Source: Rhodamnia argentea (taxonomy: Eukaryota; Streptophyta; Magnoliopsida; Myrtales; Myrtaceae). From it: a stretch of 64,000 nt of DNA. Position 1 is the first letter of the stretch; each line of letters opens with the position of its first letter. The translations under genes were made by a program, and so were the position numbers. This document shows, piece by piece, positions 9,734-20,609 of the stretch. Where the stretch lies: assembly GCF_020921035.1 (NCBI RefSeq), contig NC_063155.1:27831294-27895293 (forward strand). The letters run 5' to 3'. The notes under the pieces are model-generated. The model made no database searches, was not told where the DNA came from, and worked only from the letters and a program-made list of their open reading frames with translations.

Positions 9734-10440
9734 CGAAAAGATTGTAGATAATTGTGATAAAAAGATGCTCAATTTGCTCATAGACATATAACCTAGATTA
9801 TCTCAAAAAGTTTAAAAAGAAATGAACTTAGGCCAATTCCGTGGGCTTTTGGCCCGCCTTGATTTGAAGAAGCACAGCACATAGGTCAAGCACATAAGCC
9901 ACAAAGCTCCCACGCTTCCTCTTGGATCATAGATCCACAAGCTCTTACACTCTCTCTCGTTTTTTAATAATTAAACCATTTGTCGATGCAATCCTAAACC
10001 ATCTTACCTTTTGTCGATGCAGACCTATTGACTAGAAATCGCCACCCGTTCTACGTGGCACCGTCGATCTTGACGTGAATAATTTTTAATAATTATTTTA
10101 GCCTTTAAAATTTTTTGAAAAATCACATAATCACGGCCATTGGTATGCATACATAAATTCCAAATGTCCTAGTTTATGTAATAAAAAAAGATGCTCATCT
10201 GGCTCGTAGACATAGAACCTAGATTATCTCGAAAAGCGAAATGAACTTAGGCCAAACCATGGGCTTTTGGCCCGCCTTGATTTGAAGCAGCACGTAGGTC
10301 AAGTCAAGCACATAAGCCACAATGCTCCCCCTCTTCCTTGTCCACGCCAATTACTTCCGACGCACACCAAAACCTGAACAAATCCGCAACTAATCGGCGA
10401 TCGGACCCTTCGTAAAGATTGCAGATAATTGTAACGTAAA
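9734..10440. repeat. Direct duplication upstream of the QSOX gene
   Basis: Two blocks recur about 430 bp apart: AAAGATGCTCA...ACCTAGATTATCTC (about 9761-9806 and 10187-10231) and GGGCTTTTGGCCCGCCTTGA (about 9842-9861 and 10261-10280), followed in both by ...CACATAAGCCACAA. A further AAGATTGNAGATAATTGT pair lies at about 9737 and 10415. The QSOX promoter therefore carries a diverged segmental duplication. Confidence 0.75.
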
Positions 10441-10576
10441 GACATCGATCCCAAAACCTTAATTCCAATTCAAGCTGTTTCCTCACCGAATCCCCCCACC
10501 TATGAGCTTTGCTCGCCATAGCTAGATCGGAGAAACCTCTCTCTCGCTCTCTCCCTCTCTTGCGGGATCCATTTCC

Positions 10577-12118
10577 ATGTCTTGGATAGCTGCGATCCTG
10601 CTGTTCGTGAATCTGGTGCCACCGAGCTCCCACCGAGCGACCGCGTCTTCTTCCTCGCCCGCGGTCGGATCGCGCTCGATTCTGCGATCCGTCGGTGCCA
10701 ATGGCCCCGCCGCGGATTACGCCGTCGAGCTGAACGCCACCAACTTCGATTCCGCCCTCGGAGGCTCTCCCGCTACTCACGCCGTGGTCGAGTTCTTCGC
10801 CCACTGGTCAGTGCTTCTTTGCCTCTCAATAGCATCGCTGTGTGCGTGCGTGTTCGATTATATGCTTCGCTTCGATTTGGTTAGAAACTCCGTTTGACGC
10901 GATTCATTTCCCGTTCGGGAACCCGTCTCTCCAGCGAAATGATTAGTGTTAGGTGATATAGAAGCGTTTCTGGTAGTTTTTCAGATCAGGTTAGCTGGCG
11001 CGCTTAAGTGAGCTCTACCGCTGTTGCATCTGACACGTGGTAGTAGTCTGAGCTAATGAAGTAGAATGTTCATTTGTTACTCCATTGCTCACGAGCAACT
11101 GAAGACTGTGCGATAGATATCTGCTTCCGTTTAGCTCTGTTGGAAATTTATATTTTCACTTGAATTAGGAACTTGGTAGCAGTAGGGACAAAATTGTCGT
11201 CGTTGGGTGAAAGCTGGTTGAGTCGCTTAGGATGGATTTTTATGAGTAGCCAGCATAGAGGTAGCTCTGAAGCAGGTTGAGTAAACAAAAGTTAAGTCAG
11301 GGTTGACCCCTTTTGTAGATGGTTCTATTGGTCATCAGGGAGACAATGTCATGGTCATATATTTGTCAGCCTTTATTTTAAGTCAGAGAAAGCAGCAAGC
11401 TGCCAAGAACCATTAGACGGTGAGGTTATGGTGGTACTCCTCACTAACAAATATCAATCTATGGTGGTCGGTAAGATAAAGGACTGAATGTTGCGTAGTG
11501 GTTACTGTATTTGTTCGTTGGGCTTGATTGCCCTTGCATCAATGGACATGATAATTTTAATTGGGTATTTAGGCAACACTTAACAGTTTGTTCTGAGCCT
11601 CCAAACATTTGTGAACCATTATCTTGAGATTGCTTTGTTGCACATCAGTGAGCTCTTCATGGTCAAGCTGCAGAAAATTTTAATTTAATACTGACTTGGA
11701 ATGACCTTATTGCTAATATTGGTTCATGCAACCCTTTGGTTTGGGGATACAGATATCATGTTTGAAAATTATTGGAGCCAACAGGAGCACCAGTTGAAAG
11801 AGTAGAGATGAAAAAAATCATTCGACTTGCAGGTTTATCAGAGACAATGTGGATGAGTTGCTTAGAATATGAATTTTAAGGACTACATTGCATTTTGAGA
11901 TGGAGGCTTTCACCCCAATGCTCTTGCTTTGCTATAAGTTGGCCTGTCATACTAGAAGAGCAGATAGCTGCAGCTGATCATAGTGCTAAATGCTAACACT
12001 CCTGATAGCTTGAATATGATTGGCCCAATCGAGTAAACACCAACTTGCAATTAGCGACCAACCCTGCATTCTGAAGTTATGATCTTTTGTATGACCTTTG
12101 CAAGCATGGACCCTGCAT

Positions 12119-12161
<43 letters not shown>

Positions 12162-15100
12162 CGCACGCCCAACAAGTTTGAGTGTTCATGCATGAGTTTA
12201 TGTAGGTTTATTTGTGCGGCAGCGTGGGTATGTGGATTGGTGGTTGGGTATGTATGACTAAATTTCTGATTGCTGTTGATTATTGATCTTGCAGGTGTCC
12301 TGCATGTAGAAATTACAAGGTACTAGCCTAGTGCTACATCTCAAATATTGAAATAGTTATATTTTTCTCTTAGTAACTTTTTAATATTCCATTTTGTAGC
12401 CTCAATATGAGAAGGTGGCTAAACTTTTCAATGGACCTGATGCGGTGCATCCTGGGATAGTTTTGATGACAAGAGTAGACTGCGCACTGAAGGTACTTAA
12501 AATTATTGTGTCAGCATTTCATTCAATTCAAATACTGTTGCCTAGATAGACTGCTTTACGGACAAAAAAGCGCTGGTACTTGTATCCGGACTTTTGGTAT
12601 GAAAGATCAGTATTGACATGGTTGTGCAAAATGATATAGGAATCTCGAATTGGATAGGTAATCGTGTTGACGATTATCTGATGTTCAGTCTGCTATTATT
12701 AGACAATGAAACGTTGATCAAAAGGAAAAAGAATAGTTTGCAAATTAGCTACTGATAAAGATGGATGGGTTCGGTACTTGAAGGCCACCACTTTTTTGTA
12801 CCGTCCATCTATCTGAAAATTGAAAATGCTGGCCCGTTGTTGTTTCACTTATCCATGTTGTTGTGCTATAGATTAGCTTGCTGATATGGTCTTTTGCTGG
12901 ATTCTCTTTAATACATGATTCAGCTATTTGACCTGTTTTGATTGTTTGGCAGAGCAGATAAACAGCAAACTTTGTGATAAATATTCTGTGAGTCATTATC
13001 CTATGCTCTTCTGGGGGCCTCCTTCCAAGTTTGTTGCCGCCGGTTGGGAACCTAAACAAGAGAAAAGCAAGATTCGTGTAATTGATGATGGACGGACTGC
13101 AGAACGCCTGCTAAATTGGATCAATAAGCAAATAGGCAGGTAGGAAGTATCTCTAGTATTTTCTGGTTACTAAGTAATTATTCAGGGGAAGTCTATCTTA
13201 TTAGTCTTGGGACATTCTAGTAATGCATCCAGCCACTTCAATTCCTTTCTTCAACCTGAGATAAGTTTCTCCTTTCGGTTTTGGAATGTATTAGCAAATT
13301 AGTCATCTGTAATTTTCAGGTTCCCAGATTGACAGCTAAAATATATGCAAAATTCCATGCTTGGAATGTAATATAAGCTTTTTAAGTTTGGTTAACTGAT
13401 ATTTGTTGTGCTTGGGTTTTTCAATAGATGCTGATTCACTTAGCACTTATCAGAATGTATCGCAATTGTCAGGGAGTGAATTGAGAATTCAATATGAGGA
13501 CCTACTTATTAAATTTCAAACAGTGAGCTACATTACGTTTGGGTTGAGACATGTCTGATCTTCGAAGTGATGTGGGCTTTAACCTTTCTTTTCATTTTTG
13601 TGGACGACAATCTTATTTGTCTGAAGAATTTGCCACATATTAAGCACTGCGGGGTTAAACTTTGAGTTCTCATTTTTTTCTCTATTGTTCAATACTGAAT
13701 GTACAGCTCATATTGTTTGGATGATGAGAAATTTGAAAATGAGCACCTCTCGTCAAATATTTCAGACCCTGAACAGGTGGGATCATTGTAGTCCAAAATA
13801 ATTCTTTTTTATCTAAATATACTCTTCAGTGCTATTATTAACTATGAAATGGTTAATTGAAGATTTCACGGGCTGTATATGATGTTGAGGAGGCCACATC
13901 CACTGCCTTCGACATCATTTTAGAACACAAGGTGCAATTTTTGTAACTTTGATATGGTTCTGTGAGATCTATTCTCTGTGTCTTCCCAAATTTTGCTCAA
14001 TCACTTACATTGTCTTCAATTTCATTTCCGGTCCCTCCAAATATAATATGAAAAAGATCAAGTTGGAAACTCGAGCTTCACTTATACAATTTCTGCAACT
14101 TCTGGTTGCACATCACCCTTCGAAGCGGTTAGTTCACATTCTTTATTTTGCAACTATGATTCCCGTGAATGTTCTGCCTCACTAGTTTTTGACTTAGACT
14201 GTCCGTTTTAGGTGTCGTCAGGGTAGTGCAGAAGTTCTTGTCAACTTTGATGAGTTTTCTCCCTTGGATATGCTGACACTTGACAGACAGGAAGTTTCTA
14301 GTGGTGATGACAAGACAGCCTTTCATAATTTCCAGATATGCGGAAAAGAAGTTCCTCGTGGATATTGGGTGGGTACACTGTTAATTCTATTTGTCGTACT
14401 TCTTTGAAAATTGCATTCTCTACTTTTGTTGAATTCTGGATATTTTAGTATATGAGATTTATGAACTTTTTGCATCTGATCAGTGTTGATGCATTTCAAT
14501 AATAATAGCACGGCACATCGATTCATGTTTGTTGAAATGTCTTTTAATTCGTTGAGGTTAGACTACTACAGTTGGGGGAAAGTGAGAAATGACACAGTTA
14601 TAGCAGATCTCATTGTGATGTTGAGGAGTGCAGGAAAGATTTCCAACAAGCTGTAGCATAGAGACATATAAACCAGTTTTATACATCATCTTAAGCCCAT
14701 TCTTAGGCTCCATTTGCTTTGCGGAAAATGAATGATTTGGAAAATATTTTCATAAAAATGACTGCTTGTATCAGGTACAAAAGTAAATGAATAAAAAATA
14801 TTTTGATAATTCATTAAAAAATTTACACATAAATTGTTGTCGATAAACCATTGACTGATGTTTTCACACAATACGAACGATCATTTTTCTGAAATTATTT
14901 CTCAAATCATTCATTTTCCGCTAAACAAACGGTGCCTTAGTGTCCATTTCTCATGGTTAAGTAGTAGCAGAAGTCTCGTTGCTTGAACATTCTTTATCTG
15001 CATTAGATGTTATCTAGTGCGATCCTTTTTAGGCAATCAAGTTCTTCTTACTCCAAACTTTTATGCTTTGCCAAAAGCTATTTGGTCATCTGATTTTCAC

Positions 15101-17460
15101 ATGTTGGTGTGAAACTGTCATACTCGGCCATAGCACAAGAACGAAATTATAATAGGTAGAGCTACTGGAGTTTCATAGGATGCTTGACCGTATTATAACT
15201 GGTCTTTGGACTCTGTGGTAGTGATGCCTTTAACTTGAGAATAATGTTGAACTTCAATGCTTTGGTGTGACTTGTCAAATCTTAATGAGATGAGAAAGAA
15301 AATGTGAAAAGTTACGAATAAAGTTTGAACCCCGAAAGAAAGGAGGTTGGCTCACGCAAATCACAAGGTTCAGCAAGCAATTGGTAACCTGATTTCTGGT
15401 CTAAGTTGCTATAATGATACCATCCACAGAAACTCACAGTTGCCACAGTTGCCTTCGTGCATTTGACACTTTGACAGTGCATCAAACAACAAACATGATG
15501 GGTTTGCGACATCCGCAAGTGCCAGTAAAAGAGAACATGAGATGATACATAAGTGGAAAGCACCTGTCAAGCAATGCTTGAATGCTTCTTTTTAGAGAGT
15601 CATCAATTTCGCAACAATAGCAGTTGGGTATTGTGCCTCAGCCCACTAGAGCTAGGTGCCAAAGTAAGCTGATGTTTTTATTTTCAACCTTTTCTCTCCA
15701 TGCTCATACGTATTAAATGTTGGACTTAACAATAGAAGAAACTTTTTTCCTGGAATTATTTCACATTTCCATCTCCATGGAATTTGATAAATTATATATT
15801 TCAGCAGTTCAATTTTGGGATTAACTTTTTGTTTTTTGCAGATTTTCTGCCGTGGCAGCAAGAATGATACTAGAGGATTTAGGTATTATTGTTCTTCTTG
15901 TCTTCACTCTGCACCTAAGCATCATTTTTGGAAGGTTCAATATAATTTGGCAGAAGCTCATGTCATTTCTTGTTACATTACGTCTAAGGAGGATACTCCT
16001 GACAATTGAACTTATCAGAGATATTAATGCTGTTCTTACCGACACATGATAGTGCATTTTGAACAATTCCCCAGTAAACTACTTACTCTTGTGAGTGTGC
16101 AGTATATAGGTCATGCACACATCGCGCTGTATTCTTCTCTTATTGTTTCACAGAGTTTGTAGTCCATGTGCTTCTGTAGAATGCCTGCAATGAGTTCATT
16201 TTGTTGCTGTAATTGATGTGATGCGCTTTTTTGACTTATTTACTTGATCCAAAGTTGGCAAGAAGAATTGGATTTCTATTTGTCTTTGGTAAAAAAGCTT
16301 CTTAACTGGCCTTTCTGTAGGGAGTCAAGCAATTTCGGCCAGTTGCATTTCATTTGACTTGCCGGAAGATGTTTAGATTGTGTCGATTAGGGGGTTAGTT
16401 AGTGAGAGAAAAGGCAAGTAGTGGAGGTGATAGTTGGAATGACCTGTTTTTGCATAGTTAGCTGTATGAACCAGATTTTGGTTTTTCAAATGGGACAGTT
16501 ATTGGGAAGACACTAATTCAGTTCTCTTTGGTTAGTGTGCCTCTGGACTCCTCTGTGCTTTGTTACAGTTCTGGTAGTTGCATTTATAATTGATGTCCCA
16601 GCCCTGGTTATTGCAAAACCATCCCCTTTTTTTCTTGAACTGTTGAAGTGTCCTTCGTTGTCTAAAATATGAGCATCTATAGAATTTCTCCTACCTAATT
16701 ACTATTCAGTCTTCATCTACGTTTTTAATTCAGACAATTTGGTTCTTTCCCAGTTGTGGATTGTGGGTTCTGCTTCATTCTCTATCTGTAAGAATTGAAG
16801 ATGGAGAGAGTCAGTTTGCATTTAGAGCCATTTGCGATTTTATCCACAACTTTTTCATCTGTGAGGAATGTCGCCAACATTTCTATGCAATGTGTTCAAG
16901 GTACAACTATCTAATAACCACGTGCTTAAGCTTTTATAAGTATTATTACCATTTACCATGTGCAAATATTTTCTTTCAGCGTTTCTATTCCATTCAAGAC
17001 GACACGTGATTTTGCACTTTGGTTGTGGAGTACGCATAACAAAGTAAATGAGAGATTGATGAAAGATGAAGCTTCTCTAGGCACTGCTGATCCCAAGTTT
17101 CCAAAGATCATTTGGCCTCCAAAGCAGCTTTGCGCATCTTGTCATCGGTCTGACAGTGGAAGGAATGATGGTTCTAGTAAGATTGACTGGGACCAGGATG
17201 AGGTTTTTAAATTTCTGAAACAGTACTATGGGAAGACGCTCGTGTCTGTTTACCAGAAGAAAGATATTATTCAGAATGATGGAACTAATGGTGCTCTGGA
17301 AGATTCAGCGGCCTCGACGAATGCGATTGCTGTGCCTATCGGAGCTGCATTAGCAATTGCCCTGGCTAGCTGTGCCTTTGGAGCCCTTGCGTGCTACTGG
17401 CGTTCACGGCAGAAGAATCGGAAGTATTACCACCATTTACACTCTTATAAAAACATATAA
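10577..17460 (+). CDS. QSOX: Sulfhydryl oxidase, quiescin (QSOX) type
   Basis: FAD-linked thiol oxidase that makes protein disulfides in the secretory pathway, passing electrons to oxygen. Exons: 10577-10806, 12295-12319, 12400-12492, 12958-13139, 13707-13776, 13863-13931, 14057-14127, 14212-14368, 15842-15882, 16754-16900, 16980-17460; 521 aa, close to the roughly 528 aa of Arabidopsis QSOX1. Domains: signal peptide about 1-24; thioredoxin domain with active site CPAC (78-81), split from its Trp by intron 1; linker; Erv/ALR domain with CEEC (349-352) and the third pair CASC (413-416); one membrane helix about 477-500; basic cytosolic tail. The 25 bp exon 2 holds only the CPAC segment. Exon 4 was started at 12958 because the AG five bases earlier would bring a stop. 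The exon 7 acceptor (aaaaag) is weak in pyrimidines and least certain. Confidence 0.93.
12119..12158. repeat. (CT)n microsatellite in QSOX intron 1
   Basis: About twenty CT units lie in the 1.49 kb first intron. The antisense frame over it (EREREREER type) is an artefact of the repeat. Confidence 0.9.
14704..14939. mobile_element. MITE in QSOX intron 8
   Basis: A 236 bp element begins TAGGCTCCATTTGCTTTGCG and ends with the inverted partner (CGCTAAACAAACGGTGCCTTA). The arms also share GGAAAATGAATGATTTG and its complement. The ends resemble the hAT-type MITE consensus (TAAGGC...CGTTTGTTT). I could not find a clean target duplication. It contributes to the 1.47 kb length of this intron. Confidence 0.7.
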
Positions 17461-17487
17461 TTTTGATTAGGTATTGATCAGATTAAG

Positions 17488-17503
17488 GAAAATAAATAAA
17501 GAA
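17488..17503 (+). terminator. Putative poly(A) signal of QSOX
   Basis: Overlapping AATAAA-type hexamers (AAAATAAATAAAG) lie about 30-40 bp after the stop codon. The poly(A) site may be further downstream, as plant signals are loose. Confidence 0.4.
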
Positions 17504-17509
17504 TCTTAT

Positions 17510-18900
17510 AGCGGGTAAAAGGCCGAAAATGTTCTCCAGTGCTAGGATTGCCGGCCCTTTCTTTTAGATTTTTTTGGGGTGTGGGGGAGACGAGAGTTTG
17601 TTTGTTTGGAGTTTGATCTTCTTATTTGTTTTTTGTTTCCTTCAACAACATTTCAGGCCAAGAAGAAGCTGGAATTAACATAGTTTTTGAAGGACAGTCG
17701 TTACACACATTGAGGTGCCAAAAAAAAAAGGTGAAATCAACCTCTGCAATAGGAATTCCCTGAACACTCGTACCAGTTGGGCCCTTACAAAGTTACTGCC
17801 TTTTGAAGGTCTGATATGGATTGTACAGTTACCTTTTGGACAAAATTACATTAGTTTAGATGAGATTGGGCAATTCCGTGGCCTTGTTAATGTACTTGTC
17901 CTAAAAGTACGGTAGAGGGTGACCAGTAGGTGTCACTGTGGATTTCTCAGTTTCAATTTTGTCTTGTGTTTGCGCTTTACGGAGTTGTTGTACATTGATG
18001 ATCGAGCGGGATTCTTTCTTGTCTAGGGGGAATTAGTTGCTTCTCTTGGCAAAGGAGCGAACATTACAATTTTTGCTCATGATTGATGATTTATCTCACT
18101 ATGATTGGTTCTAGAGGCATATATTTGTATCGAATGATGGGTTATGGCACCTTCTCTTCTCCTTTTCGGCCGATCGAATTTGAATGGATTGCCGTATCTT
18201 AACGTTCGGTAAGGCCTGGATGAGCAAGATTGAGTAAACGAGGTGCTTCAGATGTGCAAGTTGGATCCTCATATGCCATTGACATGCCTCATGAAATGTC
18301 CTCCTTCATGGGATGGATTCTTGGGATTTTGGTACGATGAGTAGGAGTTTACTATGGTCGGTGCGTTACCGATTCCAATTGCTCTTCGTGGGGTATTTCT
18401 CTACATCAACTTCCATCTTGAAGTGTACCATGTTAGGGAAATATTCACAATTCTTTCAAATGATTCGGAGATCTCTTCATGCAGACTTATCTTCTTGAAG
18501 ATTGATGACTAGATCAATTTGCTTGCAATTCCTATTCACGTCAACAGGACTATGCAAATTTTTAGCTGCTCTGTTAGGCCCTCGAGATAACTCTCGATTG
18601 GCTCTTGCGAAAGTTGCGAGCGCACGACCAATATCTCTATGTAGTGTTTACGTACCGGTGATTTATTAGATGTGCAATATAATTTGCCAAAAGATGGAAA
18701 ATACAAAACCCGCTTCAGCCTATGAGGTCAGTTTCGTCATTTGCGTCATAACCGCCAGAAAAACTGAACTGTTTCTAACAAACAAAACGGTGCAAGTGCA
18801 ATCTCCCGCCAAATCTTCGGGCTCGTTGATTAGAAGCTCCTCTGTTCATTCTGAGTGCTCTTCACTTTCACCAGAGCAACCAAACTGAAAACCACTCTCC
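17510..18900. other. QSOX 3' flank and FLA promoter region
   Basis: There is no convincing gene here. The DNA is T-rich and single-copy in appearance, and short frames (60-70 codons) show no motif. The last 100 bp should contain the FLA 5' leader; no strong TATA box stands out. Confidence 0.4.
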
Positions 18901-18915
18901 CCAAGCTCTCCATCA

Positions 18916-20013
18916 ATGGCGTCCTTACTCGTCTTCCTCACCACCACCGCCGTCATCCTCATCCTCGTCTCTCCACTCTCTCTCTCCTCCGCCCCTCACT
19001 CCGACTCCCTCCATCGAGCCGCCCAGAACCTCTACGGTGCCCGCTTCACCTCGATGGCTCTGACCCTCGAGCTCATCTCTCAGACGTCAGTCGTCCCGCA
19101 CTCTCAGTCACTGACCATCTTCGCTCCCCGAGACTCTGCCTTCTCCCGCTCTGGCCAGCCCTCGCTCTCTCTCCTCCAGTTCCACTTCACCCCACTCTCC
19201 CTTTCCCGTCACTTCCTCGCTTCACTTCCCTATGGCACTGCCGTCCCTACCGCGCTGGGCAACCGCTCCCTTGTCGTCACTTCCCTGCCGGGTGACCCAT
19301 CCATTTCACTCAACAGCGTCAAGATCGATGGCCCGCCTCTGTTCGCCGACAAGTCCCTGATGGTTTTCGGAGTTGAGAGGTTCTTTGACCCTGGTTTTGA
19401 GCTCCCTTCGCCCGTTCAGGGCCCCACGCCTGATCTGAACTGCGTCTCCTCACTGAAGAGGGGGAATCGCGCAGGCTTTCCAGGCGATAGTTCGTTCCAC
19501 GAGGCTTCAAGAAAGATGAGATCTTCAGGGTACTCTGTGATGGGTTCGATTCTCGGAGCGCAGCTTCTGGGGTTTGAGTATCGGACTGCTTCGTTGACTC
19601 TGTTCGCGCCAGTTGACAAGGCGATGACGCATAGAAAGGGCAATTTCAGCGAGTACGCTTCGATCTTCCTTCAACACGTGGTTCGTTGTAAGCTTCTGTG
19701 GAGTGATCTGGCTGAGTTCAGTAACGGGCCTGCACTGCCGACGTACAAGAAAGGGTATGCTGTTCGTGTCACGAAATCTGGCGACACCTTCATGGTTAAC
19801 AAGGTTGCTATTGTGCACCCGGAACTGTACGTGAACGAGTGGTTCGTCGTCCATGGGGTTCGCGAGATGATCGGAGCGAAGAGCAGGGCAGACAATGTGA
19901 AGCACAGGGGGTCCCAAAAGAGTGGCCATTTCAAGGAGAAGATAAGGGTGAGGAGGCAGTTTCAGGTCTGGATCGCGATCTTGGCACTCGTCTCTACTCA
20001 ATTCTGTTGTTGA
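18916..20013 (+). CDS. Fasciclin-like arabinogalactan protein, two FAS1 domains (FLA19/20/21 type)
   Basis: Secreted cell-surface protein whose FAS1 domains are thought to mediate adhesion or signalling in the wall. It is intronless, 365 codons. Residues 1-25 form a signal peptide (hydrophobic, then SLSSAP). The first FAS1 domain is about 35-160, with SLTIFAPRDSAF and a later SLMVFGVERFF; the second is about 198-326, with SLTLFAPVDKAM, FLQHVVRCKLLWSDL and WFVVHGVREMIG. N-glycosylation sequons occur, for example GNRS and GNFS. Unlike classical FLAs it has few Pro-rich AGP stretches. The last ~18 residues are hydrophobic (WIAILALVSTQFCC), possibly a weak GPI signal, but this ends in Cys-Cys and is preceded by a strongly basic segment, so anchorage is uncertain. 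The layout matches the poorly characterised Arabidopsis FLA19-21 group. Confidence 0.87.
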   Translation: MASLLVFLTTTAVILILVSPLSLSSAPHSDSLHRAAQNLYGARFTSMALTLELISQTSVVPHSQSLTIFAPRDSAFSRSGQPSLSLLQFHFTPLSLSRHFLASLPYGTAVPTALGNRSLVVTSLPGDPSISLNSVKIDGPPLFADKSLMVFGVERFFDPGFELPSPVQGPTPDLNCVSSLKRGNRAGFPGDSSFHEASRKMRSSGYSVMGSILGAQLLGFEYRTASLTLFAPVDKAMTHRKGNFSEYASIFLQHVVRCKLLWSDLAEFSNGPALPTYKKGYAVRVTKSGDTFMVNKVAIVHPELYVNEWFVVHGVREMIGAKSRADNVKHRGSQKSGHFKEKIRVRRQFQVWIAILALVSTQFCC

Positions 20014-20609
20014 GTTCTGGTCATCTGTTTCATTTCTAGTTGGCTGGAGTTTCGTAACAGGGCGCAGTGTTACAGAGATACTGATCTTCAGTGGGATTTT
20101 AACTCAGTACCCATGATGCCTCTGTTTTCTTTGATCCCCAGAGAAAATTCTTCACTGATGAACACACCTTATGATTGCTCTTGCTTTCCGAATCATATTA
20201 GATTCTCTATAGACGGCCTGTGTCATTCTCTCTATCAGCCACACGCTAATCAGAAGATCGCCACAGCCTAAACACTTGGTAATATCAGAATAGCCCAAGA
20301 ACAACCCTTTGACAGTAGAGTCGCTCCCCAGCCAAAAATATAAACTGTGCTGGACCATATTTAAGAGCAACTATAATCACCAGATGCCGCGAATTTCACA
20401 TTCACAAGCCACGTTTTCTTTTGGGAGGAAAAACATAAGAATGAAATTACTATATGCTAGTAACAGGATACAGTAGAAAAGCCTTTACCCCACAAAACTC
20501 AAAGTGAAGCTTTGCCCCACTTGGTTTTCTTCCTGCCGTAGAACGACGCTTGAGCTATAAAAAGCGGCAAAAAGGAATCTACCGACTTCTGTAATGACTA
20601 CTATTTGAT
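20014..20609. other. Convergent 3' region between FLA and the At2g12400-like gene
   Basis: The two genes point toward each other and leave about 600 bp for both 3' UTRs. No other feature is seen. Confidence 0.5.

Noticed and set aside
10304-10804. 166-codon minus-strand frame over QSOX exon 1
   Set aside because: Arg/Gly-rich antisense of a GC-rich exon; the + strand has signal peptide, splice junction and CPAC continuity.
18855-19295. 146-codon + strand frame overlapping the FLA start
   Set aside because: Pro/Arg/Leu-rich out-of-frame reading of the FLA signal peptide and first FAS1 domain.
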